Shown here: piece after piece, positions 10,449-18,235 of the stretch
Numbering within the stretch: the stretch's first letter is position 1
Layout: each line of letters starts with the position of its first letter
Source: JBEIFW01 sp044370695
GTDB taxonomy: Bacteria > Actinomycetota > Acidimicrobiia > Acidimicrobiales > Ilumatobacteraceae
DNA length: 41,681 nucleotides
Assembly (NCBI GenBank): GCA_044370695.1
Contig: JBILVB010000014.1
Span: forward strand, 1 to 41,681
Direction of reading: 5' to 3'
The notes under the pieces: model-generated
Database searches by the model: none
Seen by the model: only the letters and a program-made list of their open reading frames with translations
Told to the model about the DNA's origin: nothing
Program-made: the position numbers and the translations under genes

Positions 10449-11300
10449 GTGACCGATGCCGTGGACGAGACCGATGCTCCGCCGACCCGCCTGGCGCGGC
10501 TGGAGGAGCGCGCCGTCATCGGGCCTGCCGTCACGGCGGGCCGCCGGTTCTTCGCCATCGAGGGTCTCGACCTCGGTGGCTTGATCGCAGTGGAACTGTT
10601 CACGACGGTGATGCCCTTGCTGCTCATCGGGTACGCCTGGTTCAAGGACTTCTCGCCCCGGGCGAGCATCGGCGAGTTGTTCGTCCGCCAACTCGGAGCG
10701 TCCGGTGAAGACGTGCTCTTGATCCGGCGTCAGTTCGGATCGGCGGCCGGGCTCGAACAGGTCTGGACGGTGACGGGCCTGGCGGCGTTCCTCATCTGGG
10801 GAATACCGATGTCGCTCACCGTCGTGCGGATGTTCGCGATGGCGTGGGGGCGCGCCGTGCCGTCGCTCTTGCAGCGACTGTGGCGTGGCGCGCTGTGGTT
10901 CGGGCTCTACCTCGTCGACGTCGCTGCGACCGAGGGCATCCTGCTGCTCTCGGTTCCTCGGGCTGCGATTCCGGCGCTGGTGGTGGCGGCCTTGGCCGTG
11001 TCGATCGTCTTCTGGGGGATCACGCCGGTGCTGCTCGTGCCATCGGTCCGGTTCCGGCTGCGCACGGTGGTGCTGGCCGGGTTGGTCGGTGCGGTCGTCA
11101 ACTTCCTCGTGTTGCGGATCGCCGCCCGGATCGCGTTCCCGCTGCTGCTGTCCGGCTGGGACGGGTTCGGCCCGATCGGCGTGGCCATGACGCTGATGAC
11201 CTGGTGCGGTGTCCTCGGTGTCACCTGGGTGGTGTCCGCGTGCGCAGGTGCCGTCTTCGTCGAACGATCCCGAGCACGGTCGGTGGGCCCGCTCGCCTGA
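10449..11300 (+). CDS. Multi-pass membrane protein, possibly YihY/BrkB-like
   Basis: 283 residues starting at GTG. About five or six hydrophobic segments: LIAVELFTTVMPLLLIGYAW, VTGLAAFLIWGIPMSLTVV, ALWFGLYLVDVAATEGILLL, ALVVAALAVSIVFWGITPVL, VVLAGLVGAVVNFLVL and a last one around GVLGVTWVVSACAGAVF. The spacing and the GPIGVAMTLMTW segment recall the YihY/virulence-factor-BrkB family, but I see no decisive motif. It follows the dioxygenase by 37 bp on the same strand. Confidence 0.7.
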   Translation: MTDAVDETDAPPTRLARLEERAVIGPAVTAGRRFFAIEGLDLGGLIAVELFTTVMPLLLIGYAWFKDFSPRASIGELFVRQLGASGEDVLLIRRQFGSAAGLEQVWTVTGLAAFLIWGIPMSLTVVRMFAMAWGRAVPSLLQRLWRGALWFGLYLVDVAATEGILLLSVPRAAIPALVVAALAVSIVFWGITPVLLVPSVRFRLRTVVLAGLVGAVVNFLVLRIAARIAFPLLLSGWDGFGPIGVAMTLMTWCGVLGVTWVVSACAGAVFVERSRARSVGPLA

Positions 11301-11348
11301 GCGGTGCGGTCCTGCGATCGATCGGTCGGATAGGCAGGTGGATCACAC

Positions 11349-11373
11349 CCTCGGACTCCCGTAGCGTCCGAGG
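11349..11373. terminator. Weak stem-loop after the membrane protein gene
   Basis: CCTCGGAC (11349-11356) pairs with GTCCGAGG (11366-11373) around a 9-nt loop, 48 bp after the membrane protein stop. It could end that transcript or lie in the leader of the truncated methyltransferase. Confidence 0.35.
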
Positions 11374-11399
11374 ACAGGACGGGTGGGGAGGCGTGGCAC

Positions 11400-11505
11400 G
11401 TGACCGACGCAGCGATGGGCGGGCTGTCCGGGGTGCATCGGACGGCGTTCGGCGCCGCTGCGATGCGGGCGGCGCACGTCCTGGTCGACGACCCGCCCCA
11501 TCTCC
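11400..11505 (+). pseudogene. Truncated 5' end of a class I SAM-dependent methyltransferase gene
   Basis: From the GTG at 11400, preceded by GGGGAGG, about 35 codons read MTDAAMGGLSGVHRTAFGAAAM then RAAHVLVDDPPHLL. This matches the N-terminal signature of the TIGR00027/leucine-carboxyl-methyltransferase-like family (SRTA...A..RA.H.L.DDPP..L). The expected continuation (DDPLA and the SAM-binding core) is absent: after about 11505 the frame turns into Arg/Thr-rich noise and stops at 11648, overlapping the opposite-strand oxidoreductase. It looks like a remnant left when the downstream block replaced the rest of the gene. The stretch 11301-11595 holds no other gene that I can support. Confidence 0.6.
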
Positions 11506-11595
11506 TGGCGTCGACGCAGTCACGACGACGTTTCGGTGGGCGGCGGACCCCTGCCCACACCACCCCGCCAGGGACAACGTCCCCGGTTGCCACAA

Positions 11596-12585
11596 CTACC
11601 CGATCGACCGTGCTCGCTCGACGACGTCACGTGCCACCTTCTCGATGATCGCCGGCCGGTACGGCGGCCCGACCTGCAACATGAAGTGGGTGATGCCCGT
11701 GGCGGCATAGGCAGCGAGCTGCTCGACGATGTCGTCGGGCGATCCGGCGATCACCTGGGAGCGCACCGCCTCGACCGTCGTGCCGGTGAGCGCAGCTCGC
11801 CGCTCGAGCAGATCTTCGACCCGCTTGCGGGAATCGTCGATGATGACCTGCGCATAGGCAGAGCGAGCGATGGTCGCCGGATCACGCCCGATGTCGGCAC
11901 AGTGCGAGGCGAGTACCTCCGACCGCTGCGCGATGAACGCCGGTGTCCCTGCAACGTTCCACTCGTCGGCATGTCGCGCAACGGTCCGCAGGGTACGTCG
12001 CTCGCCACTGCCGCCGATGATGAGGCGCGGGTGCGGGTGCTGCACCGGTCGTGGTCCGACGGCCGGTGCGTCCGAGCTCCCGGTCGTGCCGGCATGACCG
12101 GCGACGTCACGCGCAGCGAAATCGAGGGCGTAATACCGGCCGGAGAACGACGGCCGGTCCTCGGTCCAGACCTTGCGAATGACCTCGACGGCCTCGTCGA
12201 GCCGTTCGAGGCGCTCCCTGGCCGGCGGGAACGGCCAGCCGAAGGCACGATGCTCCTCTTCGAACCAGCCGGCACCGATCCCGAGGGCCGCCCGCCCGTT
12301 CGACATGTGGTCGACCGTGGTGACGATCTTGGCCAGCAGCGCCGGGTTGCGAAAGTTGTTGCACGTCACGAGTGTCCCCAAGGTCACTCGCTCGGTCGCG
12401 ACGGCGAAGCCGGCGAGCACGGTCCAGGCATCGAACTGCGATCCGGCCATCGAGGCGGAAGCCGCCGGCAACTGGTGATCGATGACCCAGAGCGAATCGA
12501 AGCCGCTGCGGTCGACGAGCGTGGCGATCTCGAGGAGATCGCTCCAGGAGGTGTGTTGCTGCGGGACGATCGCGCCGATCCTCAT
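11596..12585 (-). CDS. LLM-class (luciferase-like) F420/flavin-dependent oxidoreductase
   Basis: 329 residues, TIM-barrel bacterial luciferase-like family. N-terminus MRIGAIVPQQHTSWSDLLEIA, then GFDSLWVIDHQL, ERVTLGTLVTCNNFRNPALLAK, GRAALGIGAGWFEEEHRAFGW and PRLIIGGSGERRTLRTVARHADEWN, an order typical of actinobacterial F420-dependent members (TIGR03560-like). The ATG at 12585 was chosen over GTG at 12588 because GGAGG sits 4 bp upstream of it. Its promoter region carries the best copy of the regulon palindrome (12636-12650), shared with the divergent thioesterase. F420 use is family inference, not seen directly. Confidence 0.87.
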   Translation of the reverse strand: MRIGAIVPQQHTSWSDLLEIATLVDRSGFDSLWVIDHQLPAASASMAGSQFDAWTVLAGFAVATERVTLGTLVTCNNFRNPALLAKIVTTVDHMSNGRAALGIGAGWFEEEHRAFGWPFPPARERLERLDEAVEVIRKVWTEDRPSFSGRYYALDFAARDVAGHAGTTGSSDAPAVGPRPVQHPHPRLIIGGSGERRTLRTVARHADEWNVAGTPAFIAQRSEVLASHCADIGRDPATIARSAYAQVIIDDSRKRVEDLLERRAALTGTTVEAVRSQVIAGSPDDIVEQLAAYAATGITHFMLQVGPPYRPAIIEKVARDVVERARSIG

Positions 12586-12635
12586 CACGCCTCCACTCGG
12601 GGTTCCCTGCCTCGGTCCTCACGACCACCCGCCAA

Positions 12636-12650
12636 CTTAACATTGTTAAG
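12636..12650. promoter_or_regulatory. Regulon operator copy A (best match)
   Basis: CTTAACATTGTTAAG, a perfect 7-1-7 palindrome between the divergent oxidoreductase (start 12585) and thioesterase (start 12771). Related palindromes lie at 13231, 19063 and 27826. Likely target of the TetR protein encoded at 27098-27775. Confidence 0.7.
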
Positions 12651-12770
12651 ACCGACCCGAAGGCGGGCGTGCGCTGCGTGCTCCGGCACGGCTGCGTCGA
12701 TTCCCGGGAGCGGCTGTCATCCCTGGGATGCGCTGGCCTCGTGGCGGTATGACGCGCGCACGATACGAAC

Positions 12771-13220
12771 ATGGCTACCGAGCACGATCCGTCGAGTCCG
12801 CCGTCGCACCCGTCGGTGGTCCTGCACGACCGAGTGGAGCTGTACGACACCGACGCGTCGGGTCTCATCTTCTACGGGGCGGCAACCCGGTGGGCCACCG
12901 CGGCGCAGTTCCGCCTGTTCCAATCGCTCGGGCACAGGGTCGACTTCGCAGCCGGCACCACGACCCCCGTGCGGGCCGCAGCGTTCGAGTATCTCGGCCC
13001 GCTCCACCTCGGGGACGAGATCTCGTTGACGGCGTGGATCGACGAGGTCGGGCGCACGAGTTTGACCGTCGTCATCGAGGTCCGAACCTCGGGCGACGGG
13101 ACGCTACGAGTCCGGGCGAAGCTGTCACACGTGCACGTCCGACTCGCCGACATGACGCCGATCTCCGTGCCCGCCCACCTGGCCAGCGCAGCGCGGTCCG
13201 AGCGTCGGCCGGGGCCTTGA
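12771..13220 (+). CDS. 4HBT-type hotdog acyl-CoA thioesterase
   Basis: 149 residues. It opens with an unstructured segment, then VELYDTDASGLIFYGAATRW, the active-site signature of 4-hydroxybenzoyl-CoA-thioesterase-like hotdog proteins (catalytic Asp at about residue 30), followed by FEYLGPLHLGDEISLTAWID. Expected role: hydrolysis of an acyl-CoA to free acid and CoA, or editing/CoA recycling in the CoA pathway of this block. The ATG lacks a strong ribosome binding site. The short length is normal for the family. Confidence 0.82.
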   Translation: MATEHDPSSPPSHPSVVLHDRVELYDTDASGLIFYGAATRWATAAQFRLFQSLGHRVDFAAGTTTPVRAAAFEYLGPLHLGDEISLTAWIDEVGRTSLTVVIEVRTSGDGTLRVRAKLSHVHVRLADMTPISVPAHLASAARSERRPGP

Positions 13221-13246
13221 CAACAGGTTGGTGAACAGCGTTAACT
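13217..13246 (+). promoter_or_regulatory. Candidate promoter for the diiron oxygenase operon
   Basis: TTGACA at 13217-13222, an exact -35 consensus, is followed after 18 bp by TTAACT, a weak -10. Operator copy B overlaps the spacer and the -10, so repressor binding would block polymerase. About 105 bp of leader separates it from the GTG at 13352. Confidence 0.5.
13231..13245. promoter_or_regulatory. Regulon operator copy B
   Basis: GTGAACAGCGTTAAC matches copy A at 10 of 15 positions, keeping the AACA and GTTAA cores. It lies upstream of the diiron oxygenase gene and overlaps its candidate promoter. Confidence 0.55.
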
Positions 13247-13351
13247 CATGATGGCGTTGACTTCGGAGCCGGCCGCCCGGATGTGGTTCGGCCCGTGGGC
13301 GCGTCGGAACGGTTCTGCCTGACCACAACCGCACTCCCCAGGGGGTAACCC

Positions 13352-14539
13352 GTGTTCCCGATCGACAAGCGTCTCGTCTTCCCCATCGTCTACCCGGCGC
13401 CCGACGCGGTGCCCGAGGTCATCTTCGCGGTGGACGACGTTCCGATGGCCCAGTGGAACGAACACGACGATCTCTACGAACTCGCCGACAGCATCCAGCC
13501 CTACCTCGACAAGCACGGGGCGCGGAAGTGGGACTTCATCTGGACGATGGAGCGCCACTTCTCCGAGCCGTACGGCCCGCTCCCCAAGGCGCGGCAGACG
13601 TTCATGGCGGGCATCCCCGACATGTTCTTGTCGGGGCTCGGCGACGCAGCCGGAGCGGCCGGAGCACGGATGATCGAAGAGGGTGTGCTCGCCGATCAGG
13701 CGACGCTGAACCGAATCGAGCAGGCCGACGTGGATGTCGTCGCCACCGCCTATCAGTACGACGCCGGCGACGAGATGCCTGACGAGTACGTCTTCTGGTT
13801 GCGCAAGCTCATGTTCGCCCACGGCGAGTGCATGATGCCGTACTTCGGTGAAGAGGCCCGGAACCTCAACATGAAGAGCCCGTTCGCGTTCATCGACGAG
13901 TGGTCGATGCGCAATTCGCCCGATGCTGCGACACGGTTGCGAATGAACAACTTCGCGTCGGAGGAGTTCAAGCACACCTACCAGTTCTTCCAGCTGTACA
14001 ACGAGTTCGATCCGTCGCTTCCGGTCGAGATCTACGAACACGAGAAATCGGTGTTCCGGGCGTACGAGGCGATGAAGTCTGAGCCGACCTGGCTCGATCG
14101 TTCGATCAACAACATGATGAGCGACCGCTTCGGGGTCTACCAGGGCTTCGAATGGGTGCAGTCGTCGTTCGCGCCGCTGGCGCGGGTGTCGCTCAAAGTG
14201 GTGAAGGACGAGCGCGGTCACTCGAACATGGGTTACATGAACGTCCGTGGCGTCCTGGAGCGGGAGGGGGCCGAGGCCCGCCAGAAGGCCCAGCAGCGCA
14301 TCGATGAGTATTGGTACCCGTACTTCATGGCGGCGTTCGGCTCCGATGCGTCGGAGAACAACCGGATGTGGCGCAAGTGGGGCCTCAAGCAGCACACGAA
14401 TCCGCAGCTGCGAACCGCCTACCACCTCGAGATGGTGCAGGTGTTCGAGAGTCTCGGCCTCGAGGCGCCCGAGTTGGAGCGATCGCTCGAGCGCGGCATC
14501 GAGATGCTGTCCAAGGCGCGCTCGGCCAGCACGCATTGA
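13352..14539 (+). CDS. Ferritin-like diiron protein of the PaaA/PaaC/BoxB type (candidate CoA-thioester oxygenase)
   Basis: 395 residues, rich in helices. Carboxylate/His iron-binding motifs of a four-helix bundle are visible: Glu in FAHGECMMPYFGEEARN (residue ~158), ExxH in ASEEFKHTYQFF (~204), and a second ExxH in VVKDERGHSNMGY (~288). Layout and aromatic-rich neighbours resemble phenylacetyl-CoA and benzoyl-CoA epoxidase catalytic subunits (PF05138-like). Those enzymes insert oxygen into an aromatic ring carried as a CoA thioester. No PaaB/PaaC partner or PaaE/BoxA reductase is encoded nearby, so the electron donor is unknown. GTG start at 13352 with GGGGGTAA upstream. A CoA ligase follows after a stem-loop. 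The family assignment is by motif and by eye. Confidence 0.75.
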   Translation: MFPIDKRLVFPIVYPAPDAVPEVIFAVDDVPMAQWNEHDDLYELADSIQPYLDKHGARKWDFIWTMERHFSEPYGPLPKARQTFMAGIPDMFLSGLGDAAGAAGARMIEEGVLADQATLNRIEQADVDVVATAYQYDAGDEMPDEYVFWLRKLMFAHGECMMPYFGEEARNLNMKSPFAFIDEWSMRNSPDAATRLRMNNFASEEFKHTYQFFQLYNEFDPSLPVEIYEHEKSVFRAYEAMKSEPTWLDRSINNMMSDRFGVYQGFEWVQSSFAPLARVSLKVVKDERGHSNMGYMNVRGVLEREGAEARQKAQQRIDEYWYPYFMAAFGSDASENNRMWRKWGLKQHTNPQLRTAYHLEMVQVFESLGLEAPELERSLERGIEMLSKARSASTH

Positions 14540-14541
14540 TC

Positions 14542-14577
14542 GTTCGGGGCCCGGCGGTCGTCAGCCGGGCCCCGAAC
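14542..14577 (+). terminator. Intercistronic stem-loop, terminator or attenuator
   Basis: GTTCGGGGCCCGGC (14542-14555) pairs perfectly (14 bp) with 14564-14577 around an 8-nt loop. It begins 3 bp after the diiron gene stop and ends 21 bp before the CoA ligase start. With no U-tract it may be a partial terminator or an mRNA-stabilising hairpin that raises diiron protein output over the downstream genes. Confidence 0.6.
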
Positions 14578-14598
14578 CCGACACCCGGGGGGGGAGAG

Positions 14599-16113
14599 AT
14601 GGCTGCAGGGCTCGTCGAGTTGGCCGACGCCGACCCGCATCGGTTCGCACTCGGGGATCCCGAGCGGCGGTACACGCGAGCAGAGCTGAACGACCGGGTG
14701 AACCGCTTCATCCACGTTCTCCATCGGCGGGGCGTGCGCTCGGGCGACGTCGTGGCGATCTACGCCGGGAACTCCGCCGACATGGTCATCGCTCTGCTCG
14801 CGTCGTCGTTGGCGGGCGTGTCACACGTTGCGATCAACTGGCATCTCGTCGCGACGGAGGTCGAGTACATCCTGGCGAGTTCGGGCACGAACCTCGTCAT
14901 CACCGACCGCACGCACGAGGCGGTGGCTCGCGACGCTGCGCGCCAGGTCGGGATCGCCGACGTGCTGGTGCTGGGACCGGATGCCGATGCCGAGCTCGCG
15001 TCGGCGCCGAACGCCGAGCCTGCGCCGTGCCCGGTCGCCAGCGCGATCTACTACACCTCGGGCACGACTGGTCGCCCCAAGGCGACCCGGATGGCTGAGA
15101 TGCGCGAGGGAATCACCGCCCAGGCGCAGGCGGAACAGTTCCGTGCGAGTGGCATGGAGGAGTCCGACGTCCAGCTCGTCGTCGGACCGCTCTACCACGG
15201 GGGTCCGCTGATGCAGGCTGTGCGGACCGCCGTCACCGGTGGTCACCTCCACGTCATGGCGCGCTTCGACGCCGAGGAGCTGTTGCGACTCGTCGACCGG
15301 TATCGCGTCAACCGGTTGACCATGACGCCGACCCACTTCGTCCGGTTACTCCGCCTCCCGGCCGAGGTGCGGGCTCGCTACGACGTGTCGAGTCTCACCG
15401 ATGTGCTCCACATCGGAGCGATGATGCCCCCGGAGATCAAGGCCGAGATGATCGCCTGGTGGGGCCCGGTCCTCGTGGACGCTTACGGCTGCAGCGAGTT
15501 GGGGACGATCACCCGCATAACCTCGCAGGAGTGGCTGACCAGGCCGGGTTCCGTCGGACGTCCGATGCCCTGGTTCACGATCCAGATCGTTGACGAGGAG
15601 ACCGACCTCGAGTTGCCGGCCAGGTCGATCGGTACGATCTTCCTGACGGCCCTGAACGACGCCGACATCGTCTATCTCGGCGACCCCGAACGCACGGCGG
15701 AGGCCCATCGGTCCCCCCGGCAGTTCACCCTGCGAGATCTGGGTTGGTTGGACGATGACGGCTACCTCTACCTCGCCGATCGGCGGGTCGACCTCATCGT
15801 TTCGGGCGGGGTGAACATCTATCCGGCGGAGGTGGAAGCCGCACTGCTCGGCCATCCAGCCGTGGAGGACGTCGGGGTGTTCGCCGTCCCCGATCCCGAG
15901 TGGGGACACGCCGTGCGAGCCGCAGTGCAGTTGAGCCCGGGCTGGGCGCCGGACCCGTCCACCACCGAGTCGATCCTCGGTGTCGCTCGCACCAGGCTCG
16001 CAGGGTTCAAAGTGCCGAGAGCGATCGAATACCACGAGCGACTCCCACGATCGGCAGCCGGGAAGCTGCTGCGCCGGGAGCTTCGTGCCGTCCATTGGAA
16101 GGAGACAGTGTGA
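14599..16113 (+). CDS. CoA ligase (class I adenylate-forming), copy 1 of a paralogous pair
   Basis: 504 residues. P-loop YYTSGTTGRPKATRMAEM near residue 150, AYGCSELG near 296 (Cys-Ser where most relatives have Met-Thr), LNDADIVYLGDP, DRRVDLIVSGGVNIYPAEVEA, and LPRSAAGKLLRRELR at the C-terminus with the catalytic Lys. The ATG at 14599 follows GGGGGGAGAG. It overlaps the downstream hydrolase by 4 bp. The same uncommon motifs recur in the ligase at 25568-27094. It should activate the acid that the diiron enzyme and later steps process as CoA thioester. Confidence 0.9.
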   Translation: MAAGLVELADADPHRFALGDPERRYTRAELNDRVNRFIHVLHRRGVRSGDVVAIYAGNSADMVIALLASSLAGVSHVAINWHLVATEVEYILASSGTNLVITDRTHEAVARDAARQVGIADVLVLGPDADAELASAPNAEPAPCPVASAIYYTSGTTGRPKATRMAEMREGITAQAQAEQFRASGMEESDVQLVVGPLYHGGPLMQAVRTAVTGGHLHVMARFDAEELLRLVDRYRVNRLTMTPTHFVRLLRLPAEVRARYDVSSLTDVLHIGAMMPPEIKAEMIAWWGPVLVDAYGCSELGTITRITSQEWLTRPGSVGRPMPWFTIQIVDEETDLELPARSIGTIFLTALNDADIVYLGDPERTAEAHRSPRQFTLRDLGWLDDDGYLYLADRRVDLIVSGGVNIYPAEVEAALLGHPAVEDVGVFAVPDPEWGHAVRAAVQLSPGWAPDPSTTESILGVARTRLAGFKVPRAIEYHERLPRSAAGKLLRRELRAVHWKETV

Positions 16114-16901
16114 GCACAGTCCGCGTCGAACTCGAACAGGGTGTGGTGATCGGGCGTGCCGGCGAGCGCGAACTGCATGCAGACGTGTTCCGAGCACCAG
16201 CGTCCGAGGTCCCGACACCCGGCATCCTCCTGGTGCACGGTGGAGCTTGGAAGGTCGGCGATCCCACGCAGTTGCGCGGCTACGGGTTCCTCGTCGGTCG
16301 GGAGGGCTTCACCTGCGTGGCCACCGAGTATCGGCTGTCCGGCGAGGCGGCCTGGCCCGCCGCCCTCCACGACGTGAAGACCGCCATCCGTTGGATGCGA
16401 GCGAACGCTGCGCAGCTCGCCATCGACCCCGACCGAATCGTCATCTTCGGCGCTTCCTCGGGAGCGCATCTGTCTCTGATGGCTGCGATGGCGGCCGGTG
16501 AGTTCGAGGGCGATGGAGGTCACGGCGAGGTGAGCAGCGCCGTGCAGGGTGTGGTGTCGTTGTACGGCATCACGCGCATGGACGACTGTCCGAAGCTCGC
16601 TGACGCAGTCGCAGCGTTCCTGGCCGGCGGAGGCGATGCCGCGATCGCCGAATCCAGCCCTGCGTTGCGGGTCCGCAGCGCGCTTCCGCCGATGCTGCTG
16701 TTCCACTCGAATCGCGACGAACTCGTGCCGCGCCGGCAGACCTTCGAGCTGTACGAGGCGATGCTGGGAGCCGGGAACGTCGCCGAGCTGGCCACGTTCG
16801 ACGGGAACCCGCACGCGTTCGACGTCGATCCTCGCCTGGGCCGCATGGTGGCGACGATGACGGCCTCGTTCGTCCGTCGCCACGTGATGGCACAGGCCTG
16901 A
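16110..16901 (+). CDS. Alpha/beta hydrolase (HGG-type esterase family)
   Basis: 263 residues. Oxyanion motif LLVHGGAWKVGD near residue 41, nucleophile in FGASSGAHLSLMA near 113 (GxSxG-like), acid in FHSNRDELVP near 202 and His in DGNPHAFDVD near 231: a complete triad of the carboxylesterase / kynurenine-formamidase-like type. The GTG at 16110 overlaps the ligase stop and has AAGGAGACA upstream. Likely opens an ester, lactone or amide produced in the pathway; substrate not determinable. Confidence 0.88.
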   Translation: MSTVRVELEQGVVIGRAGERELHADVFRAPASEVPTPGILLVHGGAWKVGDPTQLRGYGFLVGREGFTCVATEYRLSGEAAWPAALHDVKTAIRWMRANAAQLAIDPDRIVIFGASSGAHLSLMAAMAAGEFEGDGGHGEVSSAVQGVVSLYGITRMDDCPKLADAVAAFLAGGGDAAIAESSPALRVRSALPPMLLFHSNRDELVPRRQTFELYEAMLGAGNVAELATFDGNPHAFDVDPRLGRMVATMTASFVRRHVMAQA

Positions 16902-16916
16902 TCCCCCCGGTCCGTC

Positions 16917-16942
16917 GCCGTCTGCGCACGCGCGCAGACGGC
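16917..16942 (+). terminator. Intercistronic stem-loop before the second LLM oxidoreductase
   Basis: GCCGTCTGCGC (16917-16927) pairs perfectly with GCGCAGACGGC (16932-16942) around a 4-nt loop: 11 bp, very stable, no U-tract. It lies 16 bp after the hydrolase stop and 36 bp before the chosen start of the next gene. Confidence 0.6.
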
Positions 16943-16978
16943 GTGGACCCGACGCGTCGTCCCGAGCTGGAGATCGTG

Positions 16979-18235
16979 GTGAAATTCATCTTCTTCCATC
17001 TGATGCCCTATGCCGACCTCCCGGCGGACTTTCCCGAACGGCACCGGTCGGTCTGGGTGGACATCGACCCGTCGCTGTACGACGCGAACAAGGGCCGGCA
17101 GATGTACCTCGACTACCTCGACGAGTTGGAGTTCGCTGCGGCCGCCGGGTTCGACGGGGTCGGGGTGAACGAACATCACGCCAACGGCTACGGCCTGATG
17201 CCGAGCCCGAACCTCATGGCGGCGACCCTGGCACGCAACACGTCCGACGCTGCGGTGGTGGTGCTCGGCGATTCGCTCGCGCTCTACAACCCGCCGTTGC
17301 GGGTCGCCGAGGAACTGGCCATGCTCGACGTGATCTCCGGTGGTCGTGTGGTGGCCGGATTCCCGGTCGGTACCGCCATGGACACGTGTTTTGCGTACGG
17401 GATCGATCCGGCGACGCTTCGGGAGCGCTACGACGAGGCGCACGACCTGATCGTTCGCGCCTGGACCGAACCGGAGCCGTTCACGTTCAACGGCCGCTAC
17501 ACGAAGCTGCGCAGCGTCAACTGCTGGCCCCGACCCATCCAGCGCCCGCACCCGCCGATCTGGGTGCCCGGCGGCGGCTCGATCGAGACCTGGCAGTGGT
17601 GTGCGGAGACGAGCTACGTGTACTGCTACCTCTCCTACTACGGCTACAAGCTCGGACGGCCCCAGATGCGAGGCTTCTGGGAACACGTCCGCAGCCTCGG
17701 TCTCGACCCGAACCCGTATCGCACGGGGTTCGCGCAGTTCGTCGCCGTGGCGGACACCGATGCCGAAGCCCGTGAGTTGTACCGGGAGCCGGCGGAGTAC
17801 TTCTACAAGCGTTGTCTCCACGTGCACGGCGGGTATGCCGAGCCGCCGGGCTACAAGACCGAAGCGACCGTGCGCGCCGGCGTGCGGTCCCAGGTGGAGA
17901 TGGCTTCGCGCAGCGGCGCTGATCAGCCGAAGTCGGGGAGCAAGGCGGCGCTCGCCGGCATCACCTTCGACGACATCGTCGAGAAGGGCTACGTGATCCT
18001 CGGCTCGCCCACCACGGTGGCGGAGAAGCTCGCCGAGGTGGCCAAGGATCTCAACGTCGGCCACATGATCACGTTCCTGCACTTCGGGAACATGAGCAAG
18101 GAACTGTGCACCTACAACACGAAGCTCTTCGCCGAGCGCGTACTTCCCGAGGTGGGCTCACTGTTCGACGACGAATGGGAAGACCTGTGGTGGCCCTCGG
18201 GGGCTCGGACCTCGTCGGCGCCGGTACGGGCATGA
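16979..18235 (+). CDS. LLM-class flavin-dependent monooxygenase
   Basis: 418 residues, luciferase-like TIM barrel. N-terminus MKFIFFHLMPYADLP, then AGFDGVGVNEHHANGYGLM, LGDSLALYNPPLRVAEELAM and GRVVAGFPVGTAMD, typical of the long two-component flavin monooxygenase branch rather than the short F420 branch. The GTG at 16979 was chosen for the MKF- start and the CTGGAG upstream; starting at 16943 would begin on the stem-loop edge. It ends in a 4-bp overlap with an alpha/beta hydrolase. No flavin reductase is encoded in the block. Baeyer-Villiger or hydroxylase chemistry is possible. Confidence 0.86.
   Translation: MKFIFFHLMPYADLPADFPERHRSVWVDIDPSLYDANKGRQMYLDYLDELEFAAAAGFDGVGVNEHHANGYGLMPSPNLMAATLARNTSDAAVVVLGDSLALYNPPLRVAEELAMLDVISGGRVVAGFPVGTAMDTCFAYGIDPATLRERYDEAHDLIVRAWTEPEPFTFNGRYTKLRSVNCWPRPIQRPHPPIWVPGGGSIETWQWCAETSYVYCYLSYYGYKLGRPQMRGFWEHVRSLGLDPNPYRTGFAQFVAVADTDAEARELYREPAEYFYKRCLHVHGGYAEPPGYKTEATVRAGVRSQVEMASRSGADQPKSGSKAALAGITFDDIVEKGYVILGSPTTVAEKLAEVAKDLNVGHMITFLHFGNMSKELCTYNTKLFAERVLPEVGSLFDDEWEDLWWPSGARTSSAPVRA

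Noticed and set aside
11536..13029. 497-codon plus-strand frame over the LLM gene
   Set aside because: It is antisense to the well-supported minus-strand LLM oxidoreductase and ends inside the thioesterase in the wrong frame; no recognisable domain.
13241..14536. 431-codon minus-strand frame opposite the diiron gene
   Set aside because: Mirror frame of a GC-rich gene; composition dominated by His/Arg/Leu/Val with no motif, whereas the plus strand shows the diiron motifs.
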